NCBI RefSeq assembly: GCF_022788655.1
Contig: NZ_CP084951.1
Location: 2,046,001-2,110,000 of the forward strand
DNA: 64,000 nt
Source: Sulfitobacter indolifex
GTDB lineage: Bacteria > Pseudomonadota > Alphaproteobacteria > Rhodobacterales > Rhodobacteraceae
Reading direction: 5' to 3'
Part shown: one piece after another, positions 27,283 to 36,317 of the stretch
Position numbering within the stretch: the first letter of the stretch is position 1
Layout of the letters: each line of letters starts with the position of its first letter
The notes under the pieces: generated by a model
Database searches by the model: none
The model's input: only the letters and a program-made list of their open reading frames with translations
Told to the model about the DNA's origin: nothing
Position numbers and translations under genes: made by a program

Positions 27283-27752
27283 TCTTTGACGACACCGCTG
27301 ATTTCCTTGCCGCCCTGCCCCCGATGCAGGCGCTGATCGGGCTCGATCTGGGCGAAAAGACCATTGGCGTCGCGGTGAGTGATAGCTTTCAGTCGGTTGC
27401 CACCCCGCTGGAAACAGTGCGGCGCAAGAAGTTTGGGCTGGATGCCGCGCGTCTGGCCGAGATCATCGCCAAGCGTCGCATTGGTGGGCTGGTCTTGGGC
27501 CTGCCGCGTAACATGGACGGCTCCGAAGGGCCGCGCTGCCAATCTACCCGCGCCTTTGCCCGCAACTTTGATCGGCTCACCCCGCTGCCGATTACCTATT
27601 GGGATGAGCGCCTGTCGACCGTGGCCGCCGAACGCGCGCTTTTGGAGGCCGACACAACCCGCAAACGCCGCGCCGAGGTGATCGACCATGTGGCGGCGGG
27701 CTACATCCTTCAGGGGCTTTTGGACCGCTTGCAGGTGATGCGGCGTGACTAA
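27279..27752 (+). CDS. ruvX: RuvX/YqgF putative Holliday junction resolvase
   Basis: A 157-residue RNase H-fold protein. The family start LIGLDLGEKTIGVAVSD carries the first catalytic Asp, and later motifs YWDERLSTVAAERALLEAD and DHVAAGYILQGLLD supply the remaining acidic residues. Members act in pre-16S rRNA processing and possibly recombination. Its ATG overlaps the ccmI stop in ATGA and its own end overlaps the next GTG start by 8 bp, so three genes are coupled. Confidence 0.93.
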   Translation: MIFDDTADFLAALPPMQALIGLDLGEKTIGVAVSDSFQSVATPLETVRRKKFGLDAARLAEIIAKRRIGGLVLGLPRNMDGSEGPRCQSTRAFARNFDRLTPLPITYWDERLSTVAAERALLEADTTRKRRAEVIDHVAAGYILQGLLDRLQVMRRD

Positions 27753-27984
27753 AAAGGTCTGGCAACGCGATGAGGTCGAAAGCCCCTGCATCAACATCTG
27801 CGTGGTGCATCCCGAAAGCCGGCTTTGCACCGGTTGCCTACGCTCGATTGATGAAATCGGTCGCTGGTCTGCCATGAGCGGTGAGGAACGTCGCGCGATT
27901 ATGGAAGAGCTGCCCCAACGCGCCACTGCCCACGCCAAAAGGCGCGGGGGCCGTGCTGCCAAGCTGGCGCGGCGCCGAGACTAG
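27745..27984 (+). CDS. DUF1289 small cysteine-rich protein
   Basis: A 79-residue protein with the DUF1289 pattern SPCINICVVHPESRLCTGCLRSIDEIGRW: four cysteines likely to bind iron or zinc. The start is a GTG inside the end of ruvX. The C-terminal tail is strongly basic (KRRGGRAAKLARRR), which could contact nucleic acid. Function of the family is unknown; the ruvX neighbourhood is common in Rhodobacterales. Confidence 0.88.
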   Translation: MTKKVWQRDEVESPCINICVVHPESRLCTGCLRSIDEIGRWSAMSGEERRAIMEELPQRATAHAKRRGGRAAKLARRRD

Positions 27985-27991
27985 CGCAGCG

Positions 27992-28246
27992 TTACGCGCC
28001 GCGGCGTTGGATGATCTGATTTAGGAAAATAAGGGCCGCTTCGCCATCTGTGGCATCATCGTAGCCCATGGGCGTCGCGTCGTAGTTGGCCGCAGGGATA
28101 GACGCGCGGGCGAAGGACAGGCTGGTTTCGCGGGTGAACATCCCGTCAAAACGAAACGCCCGACGACCACTGCGCGCAGGTCTCCAATAGGCGAGGTCGC
28201 TGCCCTGCCCCTTGAGGATGATTGCTTTGGTCCCGGTCTGGCCCAT
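27992..28246 (-). CDS. Hypothetical 84-residue protein
   Basis: An 84-residue frame convergent with the DUF1289 gene, ending 7 bp from it. It begins MGQTGTKAIILKGQGSDLAY and has mixed charge with no membrane helix. The block RSGRRAFRFDGMFTRETSLSFAR looks folded rather than random. An alternative frame at 28021-28254 has a more skewed composition. No family recognised; coding status is moderately supported by the snug fit between neighbours. Confidence 0.5.
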   Translation of the reverse strand: MGQTGTKAIILKGQGSDLAYWRPARSGRRAFRFDGMFTRETSLSFARASIPAANYDATPMGYDDATDGEAALIFLNQIIQRRGA

Positions 28247-28397
28247 CTCTTCACGTCCCTTGGTTTGGATGATTCTGCGTTTGTTAAGGCATTAAGCCCT
28301 TACTTTGTGTCGAGATTGCGGCGATTTAATGAACATTGTCCGAAATTAGGCAGAAACAGCCGCATTCCGGCAGGTTTAAGGTGAAAAACAGGTCGGC

Positions 28398-29219
28398 TTA
28401 GCCCCAAAGCGCCTTTCTCAACATGTTCATCGCCACCAGCACCAGAAACACGGCAAAGATTCGTTTCAGCGGTTTGGGGTCCATCGCATGGGCCAAACGC
28501 ACGCCCCACGGCGCAGTGATCAGGGTCATAGTAATCACGGTCCCAAAGGCCACCAGATTAACCGCGCCTACAGTGAACGGCGGGCGGTTTTGATCAATAT
28601 CAACAAATAGGAATGCGATGACCGAGGGCACAGCGATCAACAGGCCAAAGCCTGCTGCCGTGGCCACGGCCCGATGAATGGGACGTCCGTGCAATGTCAT
28701 CAGCGGGACGCCAAAGCTGCCGCCGCCGATCCCCATGAGCACCGACAAAAACCCAACCATCGGCGACAAGATCGCGCGTTTGATGCCGCGCGGCATGGTC
28801 TCTCCCAGCCGCCATTCACTGCGCCCGAAGCCAAGGTAAAGCCCCACAATCAACGCCAGCCCACCAAAAATTGCCTGAAGCGTGACCGTGCGCAATTGCG
28901 ACACCAACAGCACGCCCAGAACAGCCCCAAGCATAATCCCCGGCGCCCAACTGCGCAGAATGTCCCAATCAACCGCGCCCTTCTTGTTATGCGCATGGAC
29001 CGAGCGCGCGGAGGTGACGATGATCGTCGCCAGCGATGTCGCCAAGCAAATCTGCATCAGTTGCGGCCCGTCATAGCCCAGCGACTGCAGCGCGTAGAAA
29101 AACGCAGGGACCAAGACGATCCCCCCGCCCACGCCCAACAGCCCTGCCAGAACACCGGCAAACCCTCCGATTAGGGCGATAAGCACCAGCATCGGAAAAA
29201 GATCGTTCAACTCTGGCAT
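28398..29219 (-). CDS. TauE/SafE-family permease (second paralogue)
   Basis: A 273-residue membrane protein with the TauE/SafE glycine repeat GFAGVLAGLLGVGGGIVLVPAFF near the N terminus and its second-half counterpart SVLMGIGGGSFGVPLMTL. Eight hydrophobic segments are visible. The ATG at 29219 is chosen over a start at 29297 that would add a basic, proline-rich 26-residue tail. Likely exports sulfite or an organosulfonate-derived anion; this is inferred from family and from the known sulfur metabolism of the presumed host group. Confidence 0.85.
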   Translation of the reverse strand: MPELNDLFPMLVLIALIGGFAGVLAGLLGVGGGIVLVPAFFYALQSLGYDGPQLMQICLATSLATIIVTSARSVHAHNKKGAVDWDILRSWAPGIMLGAVLGVLLVSQLRTVTLQAIFGGLALIVGLYLGFGRSEWRLGETMPRGIKRAILSPMVGFLSVLMGIGGGSFGVPLMTLHGRPIHRAVATAAGFGLLIAVPSVIAFLFVDIDQNRPPFTVGAVNLVAFGTVITMTLITAPWGVRLAHAMDPKPLKRIFAVFLVLVAMNMLRKALWG

Positions 29220-29404
29220 GGGGCCCCTCCGGCTGTCGTTGCGCTCTATCAAGCCGTTTCGCGCCGGGGGTTCAAGGCGATAACGCGGGGGTTGCACTTC
29301 CTCCCGCTCAGGTTAGGTTGCGCGCGAAAGTTGGCCCCAAGCGTTGGCCTGCGCTTGCCGCCTCCCCCATTTGGCCCCGGCCATCCCATCCGAAAGGACA
29401 TAAC

Positions 29405-30592
29405 GTGCTACGTTCAGCGCTCATTCTCGGGTTGCTGGGGCTGGTCGGCCCCTTCGCCATCGACATGTATCTGCCCGCCATGCCCGCCATCGCCGCCAGC
29501 TATGGCGCGTCTGAAACGGCAGTTCAGGCAACCATCACCGCTTATTTCATCGCCTTCGGGCTGGGTCAGCTTTTCTACGGTCCTTGGGCCGATCAGGCGG
29601 GGCGCAAGCTGCCGATCATGGTGGGGCTGGTGCTCTTCGTGGTCGCCTCATTCGGGGCTGCCTTCGCGCCGACGATGGCGGCATTGACCGGCTGGCGGGC
29701 GCTGCAGGGGCTTGGCGGCGCCGTGTTGATGGTGGTGCCGCGGGCGATCATCCGGGACCAATACACCGGCACGCAGGCCACGCGGTTGATGGCGATGCTG
29801 ATGCTGGTGATCTCAATCTCGCCGATGTTGGCCCCTCTGGCGGGCAGTGCGGTGATGGCACTGGCCGATTGGCGCGGCATCTTCGTGACACTGGGCGTGC
29901 TGGCCATCGCCGCGCTGGCGCTGACCGCCCTCGCCCAGCCCGAGACGCTGCCCGTCAAACGCCGTGTGCGGATTAATCCGCGCAACCTTTGGCGCGGGGC
30001 GAAAGTGCTGCTGAGCGATCCAATCTTCATGGGGCTGACCTTTATCGGTGGCTTCGCCATGGGATCGTTTTTTGTCTTCATCGCCTTCGCGCCCTTCGTC
30101 TATACCGGGCAATACGGGCTGGGGCCGACGGGGTTTTCGCTGGCCTTTGCGGTGAATGCGGTCGGCTTCTTCTCGGCTTCGCAACTGGCGGGATGGCTCG
30201 GTGAACGCTGGGGCATGCGCAGCCTCGTTCGGCGCGGGGTGGCGGGCTTCGTCTTCTTCTCCGCGGCGATCTTTCTCACGGCGTTGGCAACCGATCCGGG
30301 CCTCTATCTGGTGATGGCGGGGCTGTTCTGCGCCAACGCCTGCCTCGGCGTGGTGGTGCCGACGGTCATGGTCGTGGCGCTGGACGATCACGGCGATATC
30401 GCAGGGCTGGCCTCATCACTGGGCGGCACCTTGCAGATGGTGGCGGGGGGTCTTTCCATCGCGCTGGCCGGGCCGTTCTTTGACGGGACTGTCACACCGA
30501 TGCTGGGGGCCATTGCGGCCTGTGGTCTGGTGGCGGCCCTCCTCACGCTGGTGCTGCTGCGGCCGCGCCCGGTGGCAGAGCCCAGCGTTTAA
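29405..30592 (+). CDS. Bcr/CflA-type multidrug efflux permease
   Basis: A 395-residue, 12-helix major facilitator permease of the Bcr/CflA drug-resistance group. Signature segments are FAIDMYLPAMPAIAASYGAS at the first helix and GQLFYGPWADQAGRKLPIM between helices 2 and 3. The GTG at 29405 has AAAGGA 7 bases upstream and puts the first helix at the N terminus; the longer frame from 29318 adds 29 polar residues. Converges with dusA, leaving 2 bp between stops. Substrate unknown. Confidence 0.88.
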   Translation: MLRSALILGLLGLVGPFAIDMYLPAMPAIAASYGASETAVQATITAYFIAFGLGQLFYGPWADQAGRKLPIMVGLVLFVVASFGAAFAPTMAALTGWRALQGLGGAVLMVVPRAIIRDQYTGTQATRLMAMLMLVISISPMLAPLAGSAVMALADWRGIFVTLGVLAIAALALTALAQPETLPVKRRVRINPRNLWRGAKVLLSDPIFMGLTFIGGFAMGSFFVFIAFAPFVYTGQYGLGPTGFSLAFAVNAVGFFSASQLAGWLGERWGMRSLVRRGVAGFVFFSAAIFLTALATDPGLYLVMAGLFCANACLGVVVPTVMVVALDDHGDIAGLASSLGGTLQMVAGGLSIALAGPFFDGTVTPMLGAIAACGLVAALLTLVLLRPRPVAEPSV

Positions 30593-30594
30593 CC

Positions 30595-31602
30595 CTACCC
30601 CGCCGCGGCATTTTCCTGCGCCGCGGCGACCTCGGCCAAGGCGGCCTCAACCAATTCCGGCCCTGCGCCGGGCTTATGCGCCCCTTCGGACAGGATGCGC
30701 CGCCACTGCCGCGCCCCGGGCCGCCCGGCGAAAAGCCCCAGCATATGCCGGGTGATCTGCCCCAAACGCCCACCGCTCGCCAGATGTGTCTCGATATAGG
30801 GCAACATCCCCTGCACCGCTGCCTCAGCACTGCTGTCCGCGCCCTGCCCGTAGATGCGCCGATCCGCGCCGGCAAGGATGTCGGTCGGCGCATGATAAGC
30901 GCTGCGCCCCACCATGACGCCGTCCAAACCTGCGTCAAGAAAGGCTTCGGCCTGATCGAGCGAGGTAATCCCGCCATTGACCGAGATATGCAGGTTCGGA
31001 AACAGCCCCTTCATCTGATGCACGAGATCATAATCCAACGGCGGGATATCGCGGTTCTCCTTGGGGCTCAGCCCCTGCAACCACGCTTTGCGCGCATGGA
31101 TCGTAACGCGGGTGCAACCCGCCGCCACAATGCGCGCCAAAAACTCGGGCAGGATTTCCTCAGGGGCCTGATCGTCCACGCCAATGCGGCATTTCACCGT
31201 GACCTCGACATCGCAAGCTGCGCGCATGGCATCGACACAATCCGCCACCAGCCCCGGCTGCTGCATCAACACCGCGCCAAATGCGCCTGACTGCACCCGA
31301 TCAGACGGGCAGCCGCAGTTGAGGTTGATCTCATCATAGCCCGCCTCTGCCCCCAACCGCGCCGCCTGCGCGAGTTCTGTGGGGTCCGAGCCGCCAAGCT
31401 GCAGGGCCACGGGATGTTCAGACGGATCGTGATCCAGCAGATGCAGCGCGCCGCCGCGTACCAAAGCGGGGGCGGTGACCATCTCTGTATAAAGCAGGGT
31501 TTCGCGGCTCAGCAGCCGGTGGAGATAGCGGCAATGGCGGTCGGTCCAGTCCATCATCGGGGCGACGGAGAGGCGGGCCGCCGTTTCAACATTTATGTTC
31601 AA
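30595..31602 (-). CDS. dusA: tRNA-dihydrouridine(20/20a) synthase DusA
   Basis: FMN enzyme that reduces U20/U20a of tRNA. The family core begins ETAARLSVAPMMDWTDRHCR, followed by EMVTAPALVRGG, INLNCGCPSDRVQSGAFGA with the catalytic Cys, and SVNGGI. No ATG stands at the usual place; the TTG at 31602 gives 335 residues, close to the family length, but has only a weak ribosome site. The frame stays open upstream to 31842 with an ATG 45 codons above the TTG, so the 5-prime end seems rebuilt. The upstream DNA is accessory, and the dusA 5-prime end is a recognised integration site. Confidence 0.88.
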   Translation of the reverse strand: MNINVETAARLSVAPMMDWTDRHCRYLHRLLSRETLLYTEMVTAPALVRGGALHLLDHDPSEHPVALQLGGSDPTELAQAARLGAEAGYDEINLNCGCPSDRVQSGAFGAVLMQQPGLVADCVDAMRAACDVEVTVKCRIGVDDQAPEEILPEFLARIVAAGCTRVTIHARKAWLQGLSPKENRDIPPLDYDLVHQMKGLFPNLHISVNGGITSLDQAEAFLDAGLDGVMVGRSAYHAPTDILAGADRRIYGQGADSSAEAAVQGMLPYIETHLASGGRLGQITRHMLGLFAGRPGARQWRRILSEGAHKPGAGPELVEAALAEVAAAQENAAAG

Positions 31603-32428
31603 GTACTTATCCAAACTTCGCGATTGCAACCTTCTGACTGCACTTCTTTTGATTCCCTTGGGTTTCCCACGGTTTCCGGAAGTTCTCCGAGATCGATTGC
31701 TACCTAGTAGCATTACGCAACCGACCGATAACGTTCGAGCCTGACCCGCGCCAATGTCGGGCCATCCAAGCGAATCCGGCCAACTCCGACTTATTCCACT
31801 TACGCTGCTTCCGGCCAGATCGAAGTGGCACCAAATGCTCAAAAATCAACAATGAAAGGGCACCCGATATCTCAACAGGCCCAACATAGCTCAGCGAAAC
31901 TGCTTCAGCAAATCTCCCGTGACCGCTCAACGGGCTCTCCATTTGCCACACTCGCTGGATTACCCGCTAAGGCACGAACCGATGAGGAGCCCAAGCCGAG
32001 TGCCGAGCGCATTAAGCGAAGCGAAGCCAATGAGTAAATGTGTTGGTCGGATCGCTACCATTACATGTTTGTTATGATAGTGTGGGCTCGAAATTACGAG
32101 CTTGACCGCCTCCACGTATTCCTTCGCAGTTGCGTATCTGGTGCAAGCTTCACGATTCAATTTCGTAGACTCCATGCAAAAATGCGCCATTGAGAATGGG
32201 AGATATGGGGGGCCGTCTTTAAGGCAATGAAGGGCTCGAACCGGTGATACCGCGCTACTGGTGCTCATATGACCAATGCGGTGGAGCACCAGGATGCTCT
32301 CCGCCCGAAGCCGACATTCAAGTATCCACGGATTAGGGGGTGTGCTGCGGTGCGGAAGGCGGCATGGACACCGTTTCACCGCTTACTTCACTTAGCTTAA
32401 AACGGCTGCGATATTGGCAAGCGAAAAC
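31603..32428. other. AT-richer gap upstream of dusA, no recognised gene
   Basis: No convincing gene is seen in these 826 bases. The part next to dusA is open in the dusA frame up to 31842. Two GGTTTCC copies sit 10 bp apart at 31661-31667 and 31671-31677, and a perfect palindrome TGCTAC-CTA-GTAGCA spans 31698-31712. A 139-codon minus frame (31960-32379) has an odd composition and no family match. Probably the edge of an integrated element. Confidence 0.5.
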
Positions 32429-33883
32429 TTAGGCGGCGTCTTGCAGAGGCACCCCCTTATCTTCCATGCCAATTGGCACGACGAAAAAGAATTCGCTTCC
32501 TGCACCCTCGACACTGGTAACGCCGATATCACCACCATGGGCCTCAACAATGCCCTTCGAAATAGCCAAACCCAATCCTGTTCCTCGGTGCTTTCGCGTG
32601 TTTGACGAATCGACTTGCGTAAACTTATCGAAAATCCTTACGCAATCTACTTTTGAGATACCGCAACCCGAGTCCGCGACGTCAACCCGCACCGACTGGG
32701 CTTCCTTTCTAACAGAAACGACAATCTTTCCGCCTTTCGGTGAGAATTTGACTGCGTTTGACAGTAAATTTCGGACAATCTGGGCTATTCTATCGGGATC
32801 GACATGGGCGACGAGCGGCCCCTCGACTCCTGAATAGAAATATTCCACCTCTTGTTCTGTATCATAAGATTTCATTGTCTCAATTTCATCTTTTACAATG
32901 CCGACAATATCAGATGGTCGCTTGGTTACCTCAAGGTTTCCGGTGTCAATCCGCTCAAAGTCCAATAGATCATTCACGAGAAGATTTAGAATATTTGCGT
33001 TCTTTGCCGCCATCCCCACCAATCTTTCTGCGGCGCCCGATAAGTCAATTATCTTTCCTGATTTTAACATTTCGAGGGAACCTTTTATCGAGGTCAAAGG
33101 CGTCCGCAATTCATGGCTGACCGTGGAGATAAATTCGCTCTTGCTCTTGTCTGAGGCCATTGCGCGTATCTGAGCATGCTTCAACTGTTCATTATTATGT
33201 TTGAGGCGTCGGAACATAACCCATAAACCAGCCGATGGAACAGACAGTGCTAATAGTACCATGCCGGCCATCACCGCGCCGACGAAAGCATATTCAACTC
33301 TCACGGCCGCTGTCTTGCTCGTTTGATCCATGTAGGTCTCAGCGATCGCAACTAACCGGCCGCCGTCGTATACTGGCAGGTAGGTTTCGCTATATAAGTC
33401 AGGCCGATTGGGCTTCGAGTGCCCGCTCTCTACGGTAGTATAGGCCTCGCCGGATTTCACAACGGATGCGGCAATAGCATTATGCTTGCCCAAACTTTCA
33501 CCTGTAGCGGTAGGATCATCTGATTCGAAGCGTAGCACCCCTTCGGGACTGAAGATCTTGAATCGAAAGACTCCGCCAAAGCTGGCGAGATCTCGGAATG
33601 CGTCCCAATTTTCTGGTTTAATCGGCGCCCCGACAGCCAAGGCAGCTATTTCAGGAACTTGTTTTACCGCAAATTCCGCCCACTCGAGTGACCTCCGAGA
33701 CGCATCACGTTGCACCCCATGGTGAACCATAACGGTGACGATCTGATAGGTCGCAACGGCCAACAAGATGAAAAACCCAATAGTAAATGCTACGACAAAT
33801 TTGGGCTCAATACGAGCGGGCGCATTGCCTGTAGGGACCGTAGTTGCGTTAGCGCTATGGGCAGTGCTGTAAATTTTTGTCAT
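32429..33883 (-). CDS. Orphan sensor histidine kinase
   Basis: A 484-residue hybrid-free sensor kinase. It has a membrane helix at about 29-52, a periplasmic sensor of about 145 residues, a second helix at about 199-222, a HisKA domain with the phosphorylated His257 in FISTVSHELRTP, and an HATPase domain with DSGCGISKVDCVRIFDKF and GTGLGLAISKGI. The start at 33883 has GAGGAAGAG just upstream. No response regulator adjoins it. Base composition is visibly more AT-rich than the flanking genes, supporting acquisition with the surrounding island. Confidence 0.9.
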   Translation of the reverse strand: MTKIYSTAHSANATTVPTGNAPARIEPKFVVAFTIGFFILLAVATYQIVTVMVHHGVQRDASRRSLEWAEFAVKQVPEIAALAVGAPIKPENWDAFRDLASFGGVFRFKIFSPEGVLRFESDDPTATGESLGKHNAIAASVVKSGEAYTTVESGHSKPNRPDLYSETYLPVYDGGRLVAIAETYMDQTSKTAAVRVEYAFVGAVMAGMVLLALSVPSAGLWVMFRRLKHNNEQLKHAQIRAMASDKSKSEFISTVSHELRTPLTSIKGSLEMLKSGKIIDLSGAAERLVGMAAKNANILNLLVNDLLDFERIDTGNLEVTKRPSDIVGIVKDEIETMKSYDTEQEVEYFYSGVEGPLVAHVDPDRIAQIVRNLLSNAVKFSPKGGKIVVSVRKEAQSVRVDVADSGCGISKVDCVRIFDKFTQVDSSNTRKHRGTGLGLAISKGIVEAHGGDIGVTSVEGAGSEFFFVVPIGMEDKGVPLQDAA

Positions 33884-34495
33884 TTGCTCTTCCTCATGTC
33901 CATGCGCCGCTTTCGAAGTATGGCCAAGTTGGGTCATTCGGCGTTAAATTTTCTTGCGCTTCTGCGTTCTTGCTAACTAAGCTGCCCTTTCCATTAGTTA
34001 GCGAATTAGACTAAATTGCGGCCCACTCGGCGCTTACTCACGGCATTTGGTGGATCGGCTCAATGATGAAGCTTTCTGAGGCTAACTTTCGAATTTTGCA
34101 GATCGATTTGTAGGGCAGCGAGGCCGTTGAACGACTTCAGACTTCGGGCAAAGTTGTAGCCTGCCATGGGTCGCCACGATGCGTGTGTCGTTGATAATTG
34201 CTGTCGTAATGGTAGCATTTGAAAACTCAACCCGCTGTTGCGGACGGCAGAAAGTCCGCAGATCGACACTCTGGCTGACAAATTGCTGCACGACCCACGA
34301 ACGTCTCCTTCGACGGGCGGCACTGCAGCATTGAGAAGTCGCAGGTGATGCCGCAACTGGGAATAGCTTTAAGCTTGGCACGGTTAATAAGGGCTCGAAG
34401 CTGACCTCGGATGCGTTGCAGCATCCTGTGATATGCTGGCTCGGTCAACGTCAGGTTGTCGATGTGGGAGTGATTAGCGGATCGAAGGATCGGTC
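33884..34495. other. Gap between kinase and recombinase remnant, no recognised gene
   Basis: About 610 bases with no supported gene. Three overlapping minus-strand frames (34060-34448) read through each other and none resembles a known family; they could be remains of a frameshifted gene. The kinase promoter must lie near 33900-34020, a stretch rich in A and T. Confidence 0.5.
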
Positions 34496-34939
34496 ATGAA
34501 AACACGAAACTTACCTGCCATTCTCGCGCTTCGCCCTGTCTGGAACAAGGGCCGCATTGTCGGTCAGAAGCGCCCACAGAAATCTGTGCGCTTCGAGATT
34601 TCCGAAGGAACCAGAGCCTCGCTCGCGAAGTGGATGGAACACCCGCTAATGGTTTGGTCAGAGTACCTATGGCCCGGGCGCTTTCACGAGCGGTTGCACA
34701 TTTCGACCCGCCAGTTTGCCCGCATTGTGCGGAAATGGGTTTCGTCGATTGGTTTAGAAGTGACGGCTTATGGCACTCACTCAATGCGGCGCACGAAAGT
34801 CATTTAGATATACAAGAAGACGGACAACTTGCGCGCAGTTCAGCTTCTATTGGGTCACACCAAGATGGACAGTACGGTGCGCTATCTCGGCGTTGAGCTG
34901 GAAGATGCCCTCGCAATCGCTGAAGCCTTCGAAATTTGA
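34496..34939 (+). pseudogene. Decayed tyrosine recombinase (internal deletion plus in-frame stop)
   Basis: Reads from ATG 34496 as a small tyrosine recombinase. The N-terminal WNKGRIVGQKRP jumps directly to KSVRFEISEGTRASLAKWM, so roughly 60-70 residues that in this integrase family include the first catalytic Arg are absent. The frame then meets TAG at 34805-34807, inside the HSMRRTK block, and continues in the same frame through NLRAVQLLLGHTKMDSTVRYLG to a TGA at 34937. The second His and the nucleophile Tyr are therefore cut off. Two independent lesions make it inactive. It is the only mobile-element gene seen in the window. Confidence 0.85.
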
Positions 34940-35216
34940 TGATTTGGGCCGTTCGAGGCACCGTGCAGCATAACCCGGGGATAGAACTCCGGTGAGCGGT
35001 AACGCTGTGTATATTCGGTTTTGCAGAATGGCTTCAGGCCTTCTAAGACGGTGCCGATAAGCTTTAATCTATGGCGCCACACCCAAAAGGGCGTGCAGGC
35101 AAGCTCGGGTAGACTTTGGGTTTCACCCAACCTCTAATTGCGGTAGTTAGTGTCTGTTTCTCTAATCGGAGGCTCTGACTGCTTTCAGCAGTTAGACGCA
35201 GCATGGAGCCGGAACA

Positions 35217-36317
35217 TTGAGTTTTACAGTGCCTGGTTCAGATCAATTGCCCCACACCTTGAACGACTATTACAGCCGCGCAAGTGCAGGCATGGGTCCG
35301 CACAACCGAGCGTATTTTTTGGCCGGTTCTGGCGATGAGCAGACCGCCTCCGCCAATGAAGCCGCTTTTCAGCAGGCTCAGGTCATGCCACGGATGCTGC
35401 GCGATCTGCGGGGCGGGTCGACAGAAGTGTCGGTGCTGGGGCAAAAGCTTGCTGCGCCGTTGTTAATTGCGCCCTTTGCCTATCAGCGATTGCTGCATAA
35501 CGAAGGCGAAACCGCAACGGCCCGCGGGGCCGAGGCCCAGTCGATCAAGATGGTGCTAAGCGCGCAGAGCAGCGAACCGCTTGACAGCGTGCGCGCCAGC
35601 GGGCCGAGCAGTGATTGGTTCCAACTGCATTGGATGGGCAGCCGGGAGACCACGCAGGCGCTTGCGCAAATGGCATTGGCCGCGGGTTTCAACAGGTTAA
35701 TCCTGACCATCGATGCGCCAGTCCAAGGGGTGCGAGACCAGGAAATCGAGGCCCAGTTTCAACTGCCGCCCGATGTCAGCGCTGTCAATCTCGCACAGTT
35801 CGCGCCGCCCGCCTTCACGCCGCGTGAAAACGCGCAGTCGATCATTTTCGATCACATCGCCGAAACCTTGCCCACATGGGCTGATGTCGCTTGGCTAATC
35901 AAGACGCTACAGGTTCCGCTACTGCTGAAAGGTATCCTGCACCCCGAGGATGCAGCGCAGGCGCAGAGGATCGGGGCGGCGGGCGTAATTGTCTCGAACC
36001 ACGGGGGCCGGGTGCTGGACCGGGCGCCCGCGACGCTAAGCGCCCTGCCTGCGATCGTCGACAGGGTTGGGCCCGACTACCCCGTGCTGATGGACGGGGG
36101 CATCCGGCGCGGGGTCGATATCCTGATTGCGCTGGCCCTCGGGGCGAAGGCCGTTCTGGTCGGGCGTCCGATCGCCTGCGGCTTGGCGGTGGCGGGCGAT
36201 CTGGGGGTCAGCCACGTGCTGCGCCTGCTGCGTGACGAGTTGGAAATCGCCATGCTGCTAAGCGGTTGTGCGACGGTGCAGGACATTCGCCGCGATATGG
36301 TTCACCTGAAGCTGTAG
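35217..36317 (+). CDS. FMN-dependent alpha-hydroxy-acid oxidase/dehydrogenase
   Basis: A 366-residue TIM-barrel enzyme of the lactate/glycolate oxidase family. The catalytic block VSNHGGRVLDRAPATL gives His262 and Arg265; Lys238 lies in LLLKG and the phosphate-binding MDGGIRRGVDI follows. The position of the usual substrate-binding Tyr in FQLY is His138 (FQLHWM), an unusual change. TTG start at 35217 with GGAG 9 bases upstream. A small palindrome ACTGCT-TTC-AGCAGT lies at 35178-35192. The 3-prime end overlaps tonB by 16 bp from the other strand. Substrate unknown; neighbourhood suggests a link to iron uptake. Confidence 0.85.
   Translation: MSFTVPGSDQLPHTLNDYYSRASAGMGPHNRAYFLAGSGDEQTASANEAAFQQAQVMPRMLRDLRGGSTEVSVLGQKLAAPLLIAPFAYQRLLHNEGETATARGAEAQSIKMVLSAQSSEPLDSVRASGPSSDWFQLHWMGSRETTQALAQMALAAGFNRLILTIDAPVQGVRDQEIEAQFQLPPDVSAVNLAQFAPPAFTPRENAQSIIFDHIAETLPTWADVAWLIKTLQVPLLLKGILHPEDAAQAQRIGAAGVIVSNHGGRVLDRAPATLSALPAIVDRVGPDYPVLMDGGIRRGVDILIALALGAKAVLVGRPIACGLAVAGDLGVSHVLRLLRDELEIAMLLSGCATVQDIRRDMVHLKL

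Noticed and set aside
28590..28603. Second perfect FNR consensus TTGAT-CAAT-ATCAA
   Set aside because: It lies inside the TauE-family coding region, far from any start codon, so it is probably a chance match.
31960..32379. 139-codon minus-strand frame in the dusA island
   Set aside because: Odd composition rich in Cys, His and Arg, no family resemblance, no clear ribosome site; kept only as part of the gap description.
34060..34448. Three overlapping minus-strand frames, possible transposase debris
   Set aside because: Considered as a frameshifted gene, but no segment resembles a known transposase or other family.
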